The notes below the pieces were generated by a model. It made no database searches. It saw only the letters and a program-made list of their open reading frames with translations, and had not been told where the DNA came from. The position numbers were made by a program, and so were the translations under genes. Below, one piece after another: positions 16,542 to 25,322 of a stretch of 64,000 nt of DNA. Source of the DNA: Luteimonas huabeiensis HB2 (GTDB lineage Bacteria > Pseudomonadota > Gammaproteobacteria > Xanthomonadales > Xanthomonadaceae). The stretch covers positions 1 to 64,000 of the forward strand of contig NZ_JAAN01000042.1 in assembly GCF_000559025.1 (NCBI RefSeq), written 5' to 3'. Positions within the stretch are counted from its first letter, which is position 1. Each line of letters opens with the position of its first letter.

Positions 16542-18710
16542 TCAGCGCGCCACGCCGAGCTGGTCGAGCAGGAAGGCGTACATCTCGGCCTGCTCGCGGT
16601 AGCGGCGGAAGCGGCCGGACTTGCCGCCGTGGCCGGCGTCCATGTTGGTGCGGAACACGATGGGGGCCTCGCCGGTGTTGAGGTCGCGCAGCCTGGCCAC
16701 GTACTTGGCCGGCTCCCAGTACTGCACCTGCGAATCCCACAGGCCGGTGCCGACGAACATCGCCGGGTAGGCCTGCCGGCTGAGGTTGTCGTAGGGCGAG
16801 TAGCCGAGCATGTAGTCGTAGTAGGTCTTCTGCTCGGGATTGCCCCACTCGTCGTATTCGTTGGTGGTCAGCGGGATGCTCGGATCGAGCATGGTGGTGA
16901 CCACGTCGACGAAGGGCACCTGCGACAGGATGACCCGGTAGTCCTGCGGCGCCATGTTCGCCACCGCGCCCATCAGCAGGCCGCCGGCGCTGCCGCCGTA
17001 GGCGGCCACGCGATCCTTGGCCGCGTAGCCGCGCGCGACCAGGTCGCGGGTGACGTCGATGAAATCGGTGAAGGTGTTGACCTTGTTGAGCAGCTTGCCG
17101 TCCTCGTACCAGCGCCGGCCCATCTCCTGGCCGCCGCGGATGTGGGCGATGGCGTAGACCATGCCGCGGTCGAGCAGGCTGATCACCGGCAGGTTGAAGG
17201 CCGGGTCCGTGGAGGAGCCGTAGCTGCCGTAGGCGTACTGCAGCATCGCCGCCTGGCCGTTCTTCTCGAAGCCGCGGCGATAGACCAGCGAGACCGGGAT
17301 CCGGGTGCCGTCGCGCGCCTGGCTCCAGACCCGCTCGGTCACGTACTGCGCGGGGTCGTAGCCGATCACCGGCTGCTGCTTGAGCTGGCGGCGCTCGCCG
17401 CTGTCGATGTTCACCTCGTAGGTCGTGGCCGGCGTGGTCAGCGAGGTGTAGGTGTAGCGCAGCCAGCGCGTGTCGGGCTCGGCGTTCACCGACAGGCCCA
17501 TCGAATAGGCCGGCTCGTCGGCGGCGACATGCTGCTCGCTGCCGTCGTCCTTCAGGATGCGCACGCGCTCCAGCGCCTCGGCGCGCTCGCCGATCGCGGC
17601 GAAGCCGTCGAACAGCTCGAAGTCCTCGATGAAGACGTCCTCGCGGTGCGGGACCCAGTCGGTCCACTGCGCGCGCGAGGTGGCGCCGTCGGGGGCGGTG
17701 ACCAGCTTGAAGTTGGCGGCGCCGTCGGCATTGGTGCGGATCACCCAGCGGCCGCCGTGATGGTCGGCGCTGTACTCCACGTCGCGCTCGCGCGGGGCGA
17801 GCACGGTGAAGGTCTCGGGGGCGTCGGCCGGGGCGTAGCGCAGCTCGTCGGAGACCGTGCTGCTGACGCCGATGACGATGTAGCGGTCGTCGCGGGTGCG
17901 GTCGATGCCCATGTAGAAGCTGTCGTCCTCCTCCTCGTAGACCAGCGCGTCGTCGGCGACCGGCGTGCCCAGCACGTGCTTCTTCACCCGCACGGTCAGC
18001 AGGGTCTCGGGATCGTTCTCGACGTAGAACAGGGTGCGGTTGTCGTCGGCCCAGATCAGGTTGGGCGAGACCCCGGCGATGACGTCCGGATAGTCCTCGC
18101 CGGTGGCCAGGTTGCGGAAGCGCACGGTGTACTGGCGGCGGCCGTTGGTGTCCTCGGCGTAGGCCAGCAGGCGGTTGTCCTGGCTGACCGCGTAGTCGCC
18201 GATGCTGTAGTAGTCCTTGCCCTCGGCCAAGGCGTTGACGTCGAGCAGCACCTGCTCGCCGTCCAGGCGGCCGGCGTCGTTGTCGGCCAGCAGGCGCGCC
18301 GCATCCACGCCGTCGGCGTCCGCGCGGCGGGCGTAGACCGGGTAGTCCTTGCCGGTCTCGTAGCGCGCGTAGTACCACCAGCCGCGCTCGCGGTACGGCA
18401 CCGAGCTGTCGTCCTGCTTGATGCGGCCGACGATCTCCTCGTACAGGCGGTCCTCCAGGCCCTTCAGCGGGGCCATCACCGCGTCGGCATAGGCGTTCTC
18501 GGCCTGCAGGTACTCGATGACCGCCGGCGCCTCGCGCTTGTCGTCGCGCAGCCAGTAGTACTCGTCGCTGCGCACCGCGCCGTGCGGGGCGCGGACCTCG
18601 TGCGGATGGCGGGCGGCGTCGGGCGGCGTCGGCAGGTCGGCGGTCTTGGCGTTGGCGGTCATGGTCAGGGCGATGAGCGGGGTCGCGATGAGCGAGAGCA
18701 GGCGCTTCAT
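16542..18710 (-). CDS. Exported oligopeptidase B-like S9A peptidase
   Basis: This 722-residue serine peptidase of the prolyl oligopeptidase family most resembles oligopeptidase B (PtrB). The beta-propeller domain occupies roughly residues 80-430 and the alpha/beta hydrolase the C-terminal third. The nucleophile Ser is in GGSAGGLL. The segment PFVDVVTTMLDPSIPLT is characteristic of oligopeptidase B, which cuts short peptides after Arg/Lys. The catalytic His is in DAGHGGKSG. The N terminus MKRLLSLIATPLIALTMTANA is a signal peptide, so unlike E. coli PtrB the enzyme is exported. A second, different S9 peptidase gene stands immediately upstream. Confidence 0.93.
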   Translation of the reverse strand: MKRLLSLIATPLIALTMTANAKTADLPTPPDAARHPHEVRAPHGAVRSDEYYWLRDDKREAPAVIEYLQAENAYADAVMAPLKGLEDRLYEEIVGRIKQDDSSVPYRERGWWYYARYETGKDYPVYARRADADGVDAARLLADNDAGRLDGEQVLLDVNALAEGKDYYSIGDYAVSQDNRLLAYAEDTNGRRQYTVRFRNLATGEDYPDVIAGVSPNLIWADDNRTLFYVENDPETLLTVRVKKHVLGTPVADDALVYEEEDDSFYMGIDRTRDDRYIVIGVSSTVSDELRYAPADAPETFTVLAPRERDVEYSADHHGGRWVIRTNADGAANFKLVTAPDGATSRAQWTDWVPHREDVFIEDFELFDGFAAIGERAEALERVRILKDDGSEQHVAADEPAYSMGLSVNAEPDTRWLRYTYTSLTTPATTYEVNIDSGERRQLKQQPVIGYDPAQYVTERVWSQARDGTRIPVSLVYRRGFEKNGQAAMLQYAYGSYGSSTDPAFNLPVISLLDRGMVYAIAHIRGGQEMGRRWYEDGKLLNKVNTFTDFIDVTRDLVARGYAAKDRVAAYGGSAGGLLMGAVANMAPQDYRVILSQVPFVDVVTTMLDPSIPLTTNEYDEWGNPEQKTYYDYMLGYSPYDNLSRQAYPAMFVGTGLWDSQVQYWEPAKYVARLRDLNTGEAPIVFRTNMDAGHGGKSGRFRRYREQAEMYAFLLDQLGVAR

Positions 18711-18786
18711 GGGATGGGGTCCGTGCGTCGGGGCGCAAGACCGCCGCCGCGCCCGTGGGCGCCGGCGGCGGACCGGCAGCGGGCGG

Positions 18787-20886
18787 CTACTTCAGGTGCC
18801 GCCAGAGGAAGGTGTAGTACAGCGCGTCCATGTGCGCGGCCTGGCGGTTGTTGGCCGCGCCGCCGTGGCCGCCTTCGATGTTCTCGTAATAGCGCACGTC
18901 CTTGCCGGCCTCCGACATCAGCGCATGCATCTTGCGCGCATGGCCGGGGTGGACGCGGTCGTCGCGGGTCGAGGTGAGGATCAGCGTCGGCGGATAGTCC
19001 TTCGCCGGGTCGAACAGGTGGTACGGCGAGAACGTGCGGATGTAGGCCCACTCCTCCGGCACGTCCGGGTTGCCGTACTCGGCCATCCACGAGGCGCCGG
19101 CCAGCAGCTTGTGGTAGCGCTGCATGTCCAGCAGCGGCACCTGGATCACCACCGCGCCGAACAGCTCCGGGTACTGGGTGAGCATGTTGCCGGTCAGCAG
19201 GCCGCCGTTGCTGCCGCCGCGGATGCCCAGGTGCGCGGGCGAAGTGACGCGGCGGTCGATGAGGTCCTGCGCCACCGCGGCGAAGTCCTCGTAGGCCTTG
19301 TGGCGGTTGGCCTTCAGCGCCGCCTGGTGCCAGCGCGGGCCGTACTCGCCGCCGCCGCGGATGTTGGCCACCGCGTACACGCCGCCCTGCTCCAGCCAGC
19401 CCTTGCCGACGCCGCCCGAATAGCCCGGCGTCAGCGAGATCTCGAAGCCGCCGTAGCCGTACAGCAGGGTCGGATTGCGGCCGTCGAAGGCCAGGTCCTT
19501 CGGCCGCACCAGGAAGTACGGCACGCGGGTGCCGTCCTTGGAGGTCGCGAAGTGCTGCTCGATCTCGTGACCGGAGGCGTCGAAGAACGCCGGCATCGCC
19601 TTCAGCGGCTCCGGCGCGCGGCCCAGCTCGACCAGCGAGAGGGTGCTCGGGGTCAGGTAGTCGGCGACCGTCATCCACACCGCGTCGGATTCGTCGCTGT
19701 CCACCGCGCGCACCGACACGGTGCCGAACTCCGGCGCGCCGACGAACTCGCCGCGGGTCCAGCCGTCCGGGCCCGCGGTCAGCACGCTCAGCCGGTTCTT
19801 GACGTCGTCGAGCACGTTGAGCACGAGGTGGTTGCGGGTGAAGGTCGCGCCCGCCAGCGAGGTGGTCTCGGTGGGCTCGAACAGCACCTCGAACTCGCGC
19901 GCGCCGGCCAGGTAGTCGTCGAACTTCGCCGCCAGCAGCGAACCGGCCGGATAGGTGCGGCCGCCGACCTCCCAGGGTTCGCGCAGCTCCAGCGTCAGCC
20001 ACTCGCGGTGCACGCCCTTGTTGGCGGAGTTGGGGGCGTCGATCCGGGTCAACGCGCCGTCTTCGCCGCGCAGGTACAGCTCGTCGTTGTAGAAGGCGAT
20101 GGTGCGGCTGACGAAATCGCGCTCGAAACCGGGCGTGTGGTCGCGCATCGCGGCGATGTACATGTCGTCGGGGCGGCCCTCGTAGACCACCCGCGCCTGC
20201 TCGATCGGGGTGCCGCGCTTCCACTCCTTGACGATGCGCGGATAGCCGGACGCGGTCAGCGAGCCCTCGCCGAAATCGGTGTAGACGTAGACCGTATCGC
20301 GGTCGATCCAGCCCAGGCCGCCCTTGGCCTCCTCGCGGAAGAAGCCGTCCTCGACCCAGCTCCGGGTCTCGAGGTCGAACTCGCGGGTGACGTCGGCATC
20401 CGCGCCGCCGCGCGACAGCGCGATCAGGCAGCGGTCGTAGTCGGGGCGCAGGCAGTCGGCGCCGTGCCAGACCCAGTTCTCGCCCTCGGCGCGGTTGAGC
20501 GCATCGAGATCGAGCAGCACCTCCCACGCCGGCTGCGGCTTGCGGTATTCCTCCAGCGTGGTGCGGCGCCAGATGCCGCGCTCGTGGTTCCGATCGCGCC
20601 AGAAGTTGTAGTAGTAGTCGCCCTGCTTGACCACCTCGGGGATGCGGTCGTCGGAGTCGTAGATCGCCAGCAGCTCGGCCTCCAGCCGGCGGAACTCGGG
20701 CGTCTGCGCTAGCTCGGCCTCGGTCTTGGCGTTCTGCTCGCGGACCCAGGCCAGCGCGCGCTCGCCCTCGACGTCCTCGAGCCACTGGTACGGATCGGTC
20801 ATGGCGGTCTCCTCCTGCGCCCGAGCGCCCGCGACCAGCCCGAACGCGAGCCCTGCGGCCAGGCACAGTTGCGACAACTTCGGCAT
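18787..20886 (-). CDS. Exported prolyl oligopeptidase family S9 peptidase
   Basis: The 699-residue peptidase has a signal peptide (about 1-23, ending GARAQ) and an N-terminal DPYQWLEDVEGERAL motif typical of S9A enzymes. A seven-blade propeller follows, then a C-terminal hydrolase with Ser in GGSNGGLLTG, Asp near TRDDRVHPGHARKM and His in EGGHGGAANN. It lacks the oligopeptidase B signature of its downstream neighbour, so substrate preference (proline-specific or broader) is unclear. The ATG at 20886 has a strong GGGAGG site and is preferred over one 15 codons upstream. Confidence 0.93.
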   Translation of the reverse strand: MPKLSQLCLAAGLAFGLVAGARAQEETAMTDPYQWLEDVEGERALAWVREQNAKTEAELAQTPEFRRLEAELLAIYDSDDRIPEVVKQGDYYYNFWRDRNHERGIWRRTTLEEYRKPQPAWEVLLDLDALNRAEGENWVWHGADCLRPDYDRCLIALSRGGADADVTREFDLETRSWVEDGFFREEAKGGLGWIDRDTVYVYTDFGEGSLTASGYPRIVKEWKRGTPIEQARVVYEGRPDDMYIAAMRDHTPGFERDFVSRTIAFYNDELYLRGEDGALTRIDAPNSANKGVHREWLTLELREPWEVGGRTYPAGSLLAAKFDDYLAGAREFEVLFEPTETTSLAGATFTRNHLVLNVLDDVKNRLSVLTAGPDGWTRGEFVGAPEFGTVSVRAVDSDESDAVWMTVADYLTPSTLSLVELGRAPEPLKAMPAFFDASGHEIEQHFATSKDGTRVPYFLVRPKDLAFDGRNPTLLYGYGGFEISLTPGYSGGVGKGWLEQGGVYAVANIRGGGEYGPRWHQAALKANRHKAYEDFAAVAQDLIDRRVTSPAHLGIRGGSNGGLLTGNMLTQYPELFGAVVIQVPLLDMQRYHKLLAGASWMAEYGNPDVPEEWAYIRTFSPYHLFDPAKDYPPTLILTSTRDDRVHPGHARKMHALMSEAGKDVRYYENIEGGHGGAANNRQAAHMDALYYTFLWRHLK

Positions 20887-20986
20887 GCGGCCTCCCTTGG
20901 CGGTGTTTGCGGAAACCGCGAACGCTAGCACACGCGCCGGCGCCGGCCGCCGTGCCGGAGGTCCTGCCCCGGCCCGCGGCGCGGGT

Positions 20987-21316
20987 TCAGGCCGCGCGCG
21001 GCAGGGCGCGGCGACGCGGGCGGACCGCGCCCCGGGCCGGTGCCGTGGCCGCCCGCCGGCGGATCGACGGCACCGACGGGGCCGTCATCCGCGGCGGCGC
21101 CCGCAGCCGCGCGCGCAGCGCCAGCGCGGCCAGGCTGGCCAGCGGCATGCCGATCAGCCACAGCGGCATCGCGCCCACTGGCGAGGCCAGACTGCGCGCG
21201 GCCGGCAGCGACAACATGGCCACCGCGCCCAGGAACAACGCGCCCAGCAGCCACCGGCGCAGCAGCGGCAGGGCATCGTCGAGGTCGGCACGGGCATGGG
21301 CATGGGGACGGGACAT
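20987..21316 (-). CDS. Small two-helix membrane protein
   Basis: The 109-residue protein has two membrane segments (about 20-42 and 52-70) and a very Arg/Pro-rich C-terminal tail. A GGAG site precedes the ATG at 21316, chosen over one 17 codons upstream. I do not recognise the family and no motif is visible. It lies alone between the S9 peptidase gene and the patatin gene on the same strand. Confidence 0.55.
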   Translation of the reverse strand: MSRPHAHARADLDDALPLLRRWLLGALFLGAVAMLSLPAARSLASPVGAMPLWLIGMPLASLAALALRARLRAPPRMTAPSVPSIRRRAATAPARGAVRPRRRALPRAA

Positions 21317-21406
21317 GGCGGGCTCCGGGAGGGTGGATGGCGCCAGCCTCCCGTGCCGCCGTCGCACCGGCTGCGATCCGTTCCCGGCAGCGCCGGCCGG
21401 CAGCCC

Positions 21407-22315
21407 TCAGTACCCGGCCGCGTCCAGCGCGCGCGTCGCTTGCGCGCGGCCCAGGTCGATCAGCTCCGCGGCGCGCCAGAACTCGTAGAACTGGCAGGCG
21501 TCGCGCGGGATGCGGATCACCAGTTCCGGCGGGTCGAGCGCGAGCTGCACGCGGGCGATCTGCGCCTGCATGGTGTCGAGGGAACGCGACATCAGCTCGG
21601 TGAAGCCGATGCCGCGCGCGTCGCGGCTGGGGCTGCCGAAGCGCCGCGTCCAGCGGCTGAGCAGGGCCAGCGGCGAGGGGCCCGGCGCTTCGGCCTCGGC
21701 TTCGACCGGTTCGCCGGCGGCCGGCGCGGGCTGCGCCAGCCGGCCGAGCGGGCGGCCCGACAGGCCGTGCATGTCGACCGCGATCAGCCGCTGCGCGCCC
21801 GACAGCCGGGTCGCGGTGATCGGCAGCGGCGCCAGCACGCCGCCGTCCACCAGCTCGCGGCCGCCGAGCACGTGCGGGGTGAACACCCCCGGGATGGCGA
21901 TCGAGGCGCGGATCGCGTCCCACAGGTCGCCCTCGCGCAGCCAGACCTCGCGCTCGCGGCGCAGGTCCACCGCCACCGCGGTGAAGTCGATCGGCAGGTC
22001 CTCGATGCGCGGCTCGCCGGTCAGCGCGCGCAGCGTCTGCATCAGGCGCTCGCCGCGGAACAGCGCCGGCCCGCCGAAGCCGGGATCGAGCAGGCGCAGG
22101 ATGTCGGCGCGGCTCATGCCCAGCAGCCAGTCGCGGTAGACCTCCAGCCGCCCGGCGGCGTACAGGCCGCCGACCAGGGCGCCGCAGGAGGAGCCGGCGA
22201 TCGACTGGATGTCGAAGCCGCGCGCCTGCAGGACCTCGATGACGCCGATCTGCGCCAGCCCGCGCGCCCCGCCCGCCCCCAGGACCAGCGCCACCGCCTC
22301 GCCGGACGTCGCCAT
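21407..22315 (-). CDS. Patatin-like phospholipase (RssA/NTE type)
   Basis: The 302-residue protein has the oxyanion loop GAGGARGLAQIG at about 13-24 and the nucleophile elbow GSSCG near 42-46. The catalytic Asp is in VDGGVLAPLP at about 160. This is the Ser-Asp dyad of patatin phospholipases; the compact size fits the RssA-like bacterial group. It probably hydrolyses phospholipid acyl esters at the inner membrane. Its ATG follows the WYL regulator's stop by one base, so the two are co-translated, suggesting control by or functional linkage to that regulator. Confidence 0.92.
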   Translation of the reverse strand: MATSGEAVALVLGAGGARGLAQIGVIEVLQARGFDIQSIAGSSCGALVGGLYAAGRLEVYRDWLLGMSRADILRLLDPGFGGPALFRGERLMQTLRALTGEPRIEDLPIDFTAVAVDLRREREVWLREGDLWDAIRASIAIPGVFTPHVLGGRELVDGGVLAPLPITATRLSGAQRLIAVDMHGLSGRPLGRLAQPAPAAGEPVEAEAEAPGPSPLALLSRWTRRFGSPSRDARGIGFTELMSRSLDTMQAQIARVQLALDPPELVIRIPRDACQFYEFWRAAELIDLGRAQATRALDAAGY

Positions 22316-22316
22316 G

Positions 22317-23285
22317 TCAGCGCTCGTAGTTGGTCAGCGCCAGCTCCAGCAGGCTGCGCGCCTGCTCGCGCAGCGAGGCGGGTTCGACGATGGTGGCGTC
22401 GGCGCCGTAGTGCAGCACGTCCATCAGCAGTTCGCGCGAGGAGCTGTAGGGCACCTTGAGCTCGTAGCTGCCGTCGGACAGGAAGCGGCCCTGCTGCTGC
22501 GAGTGCCAGTGCTCGTCGGCCACCCAGCGCGCGGCCTTGGCGTTGAAGCGGATGGTCGCCCAGCCCTTGGGCTCGCCGGAGAAGATGCCGTAGCTGCCGG
22601 CCAGGTGGCGGTCCAGCTCGGCCTCGTCGATGTCCTGCGCGGCGGCGTCGAGCACGCGCGCGCCGCCGATGCGGTCCACCGAGAAGCTGCGCAGGCCGTC
22701 GCGGTCGTGGTCCCAGGCATCGAGGTACCAGTTGCCGCGGTAGTGGGTGATCCGCTGCGGCGAGACCGTGCGGCGGGTCTTCTCGTCGGTGGAGCGGGCA
22801 CGGTACTCGAAGCTCAGCCGCTTGCGCTCCAGCACCGCCGAGCAGACGAAGCGGAACGCCTGTTCGTCCATGCGCCGCGAGTGGTGCGGGATCACCCGCA
22901 CCCGGTCCACCGGCCAGTGGCGGCCGGAGGAGTGTTCGTCGAGCAGCTTCTCGATGCGCTGCTGCAGCGGCGCCAGCGCGCTCGACAGCACGCCGCCGCC
23001 GCTGCGCGCGAGCAATTGCTGCGCGGCCAGCAGCGCGTGCAGCTCGTCGGAGCTCAGCCACAGCCCCGGCAGCTCGAAGCGGTCGCCCTCCTCGGCGTCG
23101 TAGCGGAAGCCGGCCTCGCCGTCGCCGACGATCGGCGCCATCAGCGCGTCGCGCAGGAAGGCGAGGTCGCGGTAGACGGTCGCGCGCGAGCAACCCAGTT
23201 CGTCCTGCAGGCGCGCCACCGTCACCGGGTAGCGCGCGCTCTTGAGGGTGCGGTGCAGCGAAAGGATGCGTTCGTATCGGTCCAT
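22317..23285 (-). CDS. WYL domain transcriptional regulator (YafY-like)
   Basis: The 322-residue regulator begins with an HTH domain (about 1-60, with ARLQDELGCSRATVYRDLAFL). A WYL domain follows at roughly 150-220, with GNWYLDAWDHDRDGLRSF, and a C-terminal WCX extension. WYL regulators sense ligands such as nucleic-acid fragments or nucleotides and often act in stress or defence. No specific ligand can be inferred. The ATG at 23285 is preferred over a much longer arginine-rich frame upstream. It is the first gene of a two-gene unit with the patatin. Confidence 0.93.
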   Translation of the reverse strand: MDRYERILSLHRTLKSARYPVTVARLQDELGCSRATVYRDLAFLRDALMAPIVGDGEAGFRYDAEEGDRFELPGLWLSSDELHALLAAQQLLARSGGGVLSSALAPLQQRIEKLLDEHSSGRHWPVDRVRVIPHHSRRMDEQAFRFVCSAVLERKRLSFEYRARSTDEKTRRTVSPQRITHYRGNWYLDAWDHDRDGLRSFSVDRIGGARVLDAAAQDIDEAELDRHLAGSYGIFSGEPKGWATIRFNAKAARWVADEHWHSQQQGRFLSDGSYELKVPYSSSRELLMDVLHYGADATIVEPASLREQARSLLELALTNYER

Positions 23286-23475
23286 GGCGCCATTATGCGG
23301 CCTGCGTGCGACCGCGCGCGGGCCGGCCCGCGACGCTGCGGGGCGGCCGTCGCGGGCGCCGCCGGCCCGCCCGGATCGGGCATGATGCGCGCATGCCGAC
23401 CGTCGCGCCCGCGCCCGCGTCCCGCGCCCGCCCGGCGCGTCCGCCGGGCTTCGGCGGCGGCCGGGGGCCTGCGCC

Positions 23476-23703
23476 GTGAGCGGCCTGCGCCGCGCGCTCG
23501 GCGCTCTGTGCCTGCTGCTGGCGGCGGTCGCGGCGATCGCCGGCGCGCTGGCCATCGTCGCGCCGCACCTGTTCCCGGCGCCGCCGCCGGGGCCGCTGTC
23601 GCCGCCCTCGCCGCGCTGGCGCGGCGCGCTGGTCGTGCTGTTCGCGGTGCTGGTCGCGCTCTACGGGCGCCGGCTGCTCGATCGCGGCGACGATCCCCCT
23701 TGA
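23476..23703 (+). CDS. Small two-helix membrane protein (tentative)
   Basis: The 75-residue frame starts with GTG and has two membrane segments: residues about 5-30 and 48-63, the latter RGALVVLFAVLVALYGRR. A proline-rich loop lies between them. No family is recognised and no strong ribosome site is seen, so it may be spurious. It lies between the divergent WYL regulator and the membrane protein at 23868. Confidence 0.4.
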   Translation: MSGLRRALGALCLLLAAVAAIAGALAIVAPHLFPAPPPGPLSPPSPRWRGALVVLFAVLVALYGRRLLDRGDDPP

Positions 23704-23867
23704 GCGCCGCCGCCGGCGGGAATGTGACCCGCGACCTGGGCGCGCGCCCGGGGAGGCGGTATGGTGCGGCGCGGACGCACCACGGGGAGACGCTCGGTGC
23801 GGCCGCCCATCCACACGCGGACCCATCCGGCGCCGGCGCGAGCGCGCGGCGCCCCAGGACCTGACGC

Positions 23868-24611
23868 ATGCCCACAGCCTTCCCGGCGGTCCTGTCCGCC
23901 ACGTTGTCCGGCGCCGGCTTCGGGCTGCTGGCCTGGCTCGGCCTGTCGATCGTGCTGCTGCACGCGCGCGCCGACTTGGCGGCGGCGCTGTCTCCCCTGC
24001 AACTGTGCGCGCTGATCGCCGGGGCGGCGCTGGCGGCGACCGCCCTGCCGGCCCGGACCGGCCCCTCGCGGCGCGCGCGCCTGCGCCGGGCCGCGACCGG
24101 CGGCGCGCTGCTGGCGGCGGCCGCCACGGCGCTCGTGCTGGCGGCGTGGCCGCCCAGCGCCGATCGCGCGCTCGCGCTCGGGCTGCTCGGGCTGCTGCTG
24201 GTGGCTTCGGCACTGGCCGCCATCGCCTGCGCCGGCGTGGGCGCCGGTCCCGAACCGCCGTCGGCGCTGGCGGTCCGCCTGCTGGCGGCGCTGGCCCCCG
24301 GCCTGGGCCTGCTGTTCTGGCTGATGGCCCTGCTGCTGCCGATCGGCGGTGCGGGCGGCGGCATGCCGTCGATCCTGTGCCTGCTGGGCGTGCTGCTGGC
24401 CGCCTGCGCGGCCTGGCGCTGGCAGGTCACCCCCGGCGGCGCGCCGCCTGCGCGGTGGCGCCTCGCCGCGCTCGCGCTGATGGCCGGCGGCCCGCTGCTG
24501 GGCTGGGGCCTCGCGGCGCTTGGGCTGCCCGCATCGCTGCTGCTCGCCTGTGCCACCCTGTCGCTGATCGCCGGTGCCGGCCTGGAACGCCGCTTCGCAC
24601 CTGCCCCCTGA
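23868..24611 (+). CDS. Polytopic membrane protein, possibly DmsC-like anchor
   Basis: The 247-residue protein has about eight membrane segments. The N terminus MPTAFPAVLSATLSGAGFGL resembles the start of DMSO-reductase anchor subunits (DmsC/YnfH), which begin with a similar phrase and hold molybdoenzymes at the membrane. The C terminus GLERRFAPAP is also compatible. No catalytic or iron-sulfur subunit lies next to it, so if it is a DmsC homologue it is an orphan. The assignment is tentative. It is followed closely by a lipoprotein gene on the same strand. Confidence 0.65.
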   Translation: MPTAFPAVLSATLSGAGFGLLAWLGLSIVLLHARADLAAALSPLQLCALIAGAALAATALPARTGPSRRARLRRAATGGALLAAAATALVLAAWPPSADRALALGLLGLLLVASALAAIACAGVGAGPEPPSALAVRLLAALAPGLGLLFWLMALLLPIGGAGGGMPSILCLLGVLLAACAAWRWQVTPGGAPPARWRLAALALMAGGPLLGWGLAALGLPASLLLACATLSLIAGAGLERRFAPAP

Positions 24612-24626
24612 CCCCTGGAGCCCGTC

Positions 24627-25220
24627 ATGCCCGTCTGCCGCCCCCTTCCGTTCGCCGCTGCCCTGCTCGCCGCGGCGCTCGCCGCCTGCGCCGGCCGGGT
24701 CCCTCTGCCCGACACCGAGGGCATGGAACAGATCGAAGCGACCCGGCTGACGGCGTCCGGCACCATCGTCGCGCTCGACGCGGCGCGCCGCCTGGTGACC
24801 GTACGCAGCGATGGCGGGCAGGCCCTGCAGGTTCACGCCGATGCCTCGGTGCGCGGCTTCGAGCGTCTGCGCGTCGGCGACGTGGTCACCCTGGACTACC
24901 TGCTGGCGGTGGCCGCCGACATCCAGCCGGCCGGCAGCCTGCCTCCGGGCGCCTACCTGCAGGAAGCCAGCGAGGCGCCGCGCCACGCCGGCCGGCCCGG
25001 GCGCCGGCTCGCCGAACGGGTCACCGTGGTCGCGCCGATCCTGGCCGTGGACCCGGCCGCCAACACCCTCACCATCGAGGCGCCGGGCGCGCGCCCGGTG
25101 ACCCTGGCGGTCGAGACGCCCGAGCATCGCGCCGCACTGCCCGGGCTACGCGTGGGCGACCTGCTGCGGGTCGCCTTCACCGAGGCCGTGGCGGTCGACA
25201 TCCGCCCCGGCGGGCGCTGA
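24627..25220 (+). CDS. Lipoprotein with two OB-like repeats
   Basis: The 197-residue protein begins with a lipoprotein signal ending LAAC. It contains two similar beta-rich modules: residues about 40-95, with ASGTIVALDAARRLVTV and LRVGDVVTLDYLLAVAADI, and about 130-190, with APILAVDPAANTLTIEAPG and LRVGDLLRVAFTEAVAVDI. The internal duplication is clear from the shared phrase LRVGD plus AVAVDI/AVAADI. I do not recognise a named family. It probably folds as two small beta-barrels at the periplasmic membrane face. It starts 16 bases after the membrane protein gene. Confidence 0.75.
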   Translation: MPVCRPLPFAAALLAAALAACAGRVPLPDTEGMEQIEATRLTASGTIVALDAARRLVTVRSDGGQALQVHADASVRGFERLRVGDVVTLDYLLAVAADIQPAGSLPPGAYLQEASEAPRHAGRPGRRLAERVTVVAPILAVDPAANTLTIEAPGARPVTLAVETPEHRAALPGLRVGDLLRVAFTEAVAVDIRPGGR

Positions 25221-25295
25221 CCGCGAGCGCCGCCGGCCACCGCAACGTTCGCCGGGGTTGCCCCTGAATGCGTTGGGATTCATACTGCATTCGTC

Positions 25296-25309
25296 TGAAA
25301 ACGTTTCCA
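25296..25309. promoter_or_regulatory. LacI-family-like palindrome
   Basis: TGAAAACGTTTCCA is a 12-of-14 palindrome with a central CG, of the kind bound by LacI/PurR/CcpA-family proteins. It ends 13 bases before the ATG at 25323. No cognate regulator lies beside it. Confidence 0.3.
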
Positions 25310-25322
25310 GAGAAGGTCGTTC

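Noticed and set aside
16191-18977. 928-codon plus-strand frame
   Set aside because: Antisense to the oligopeptidase B-like gene and its neighbours; repetitive Val/Ala/Arg composition and no motif.
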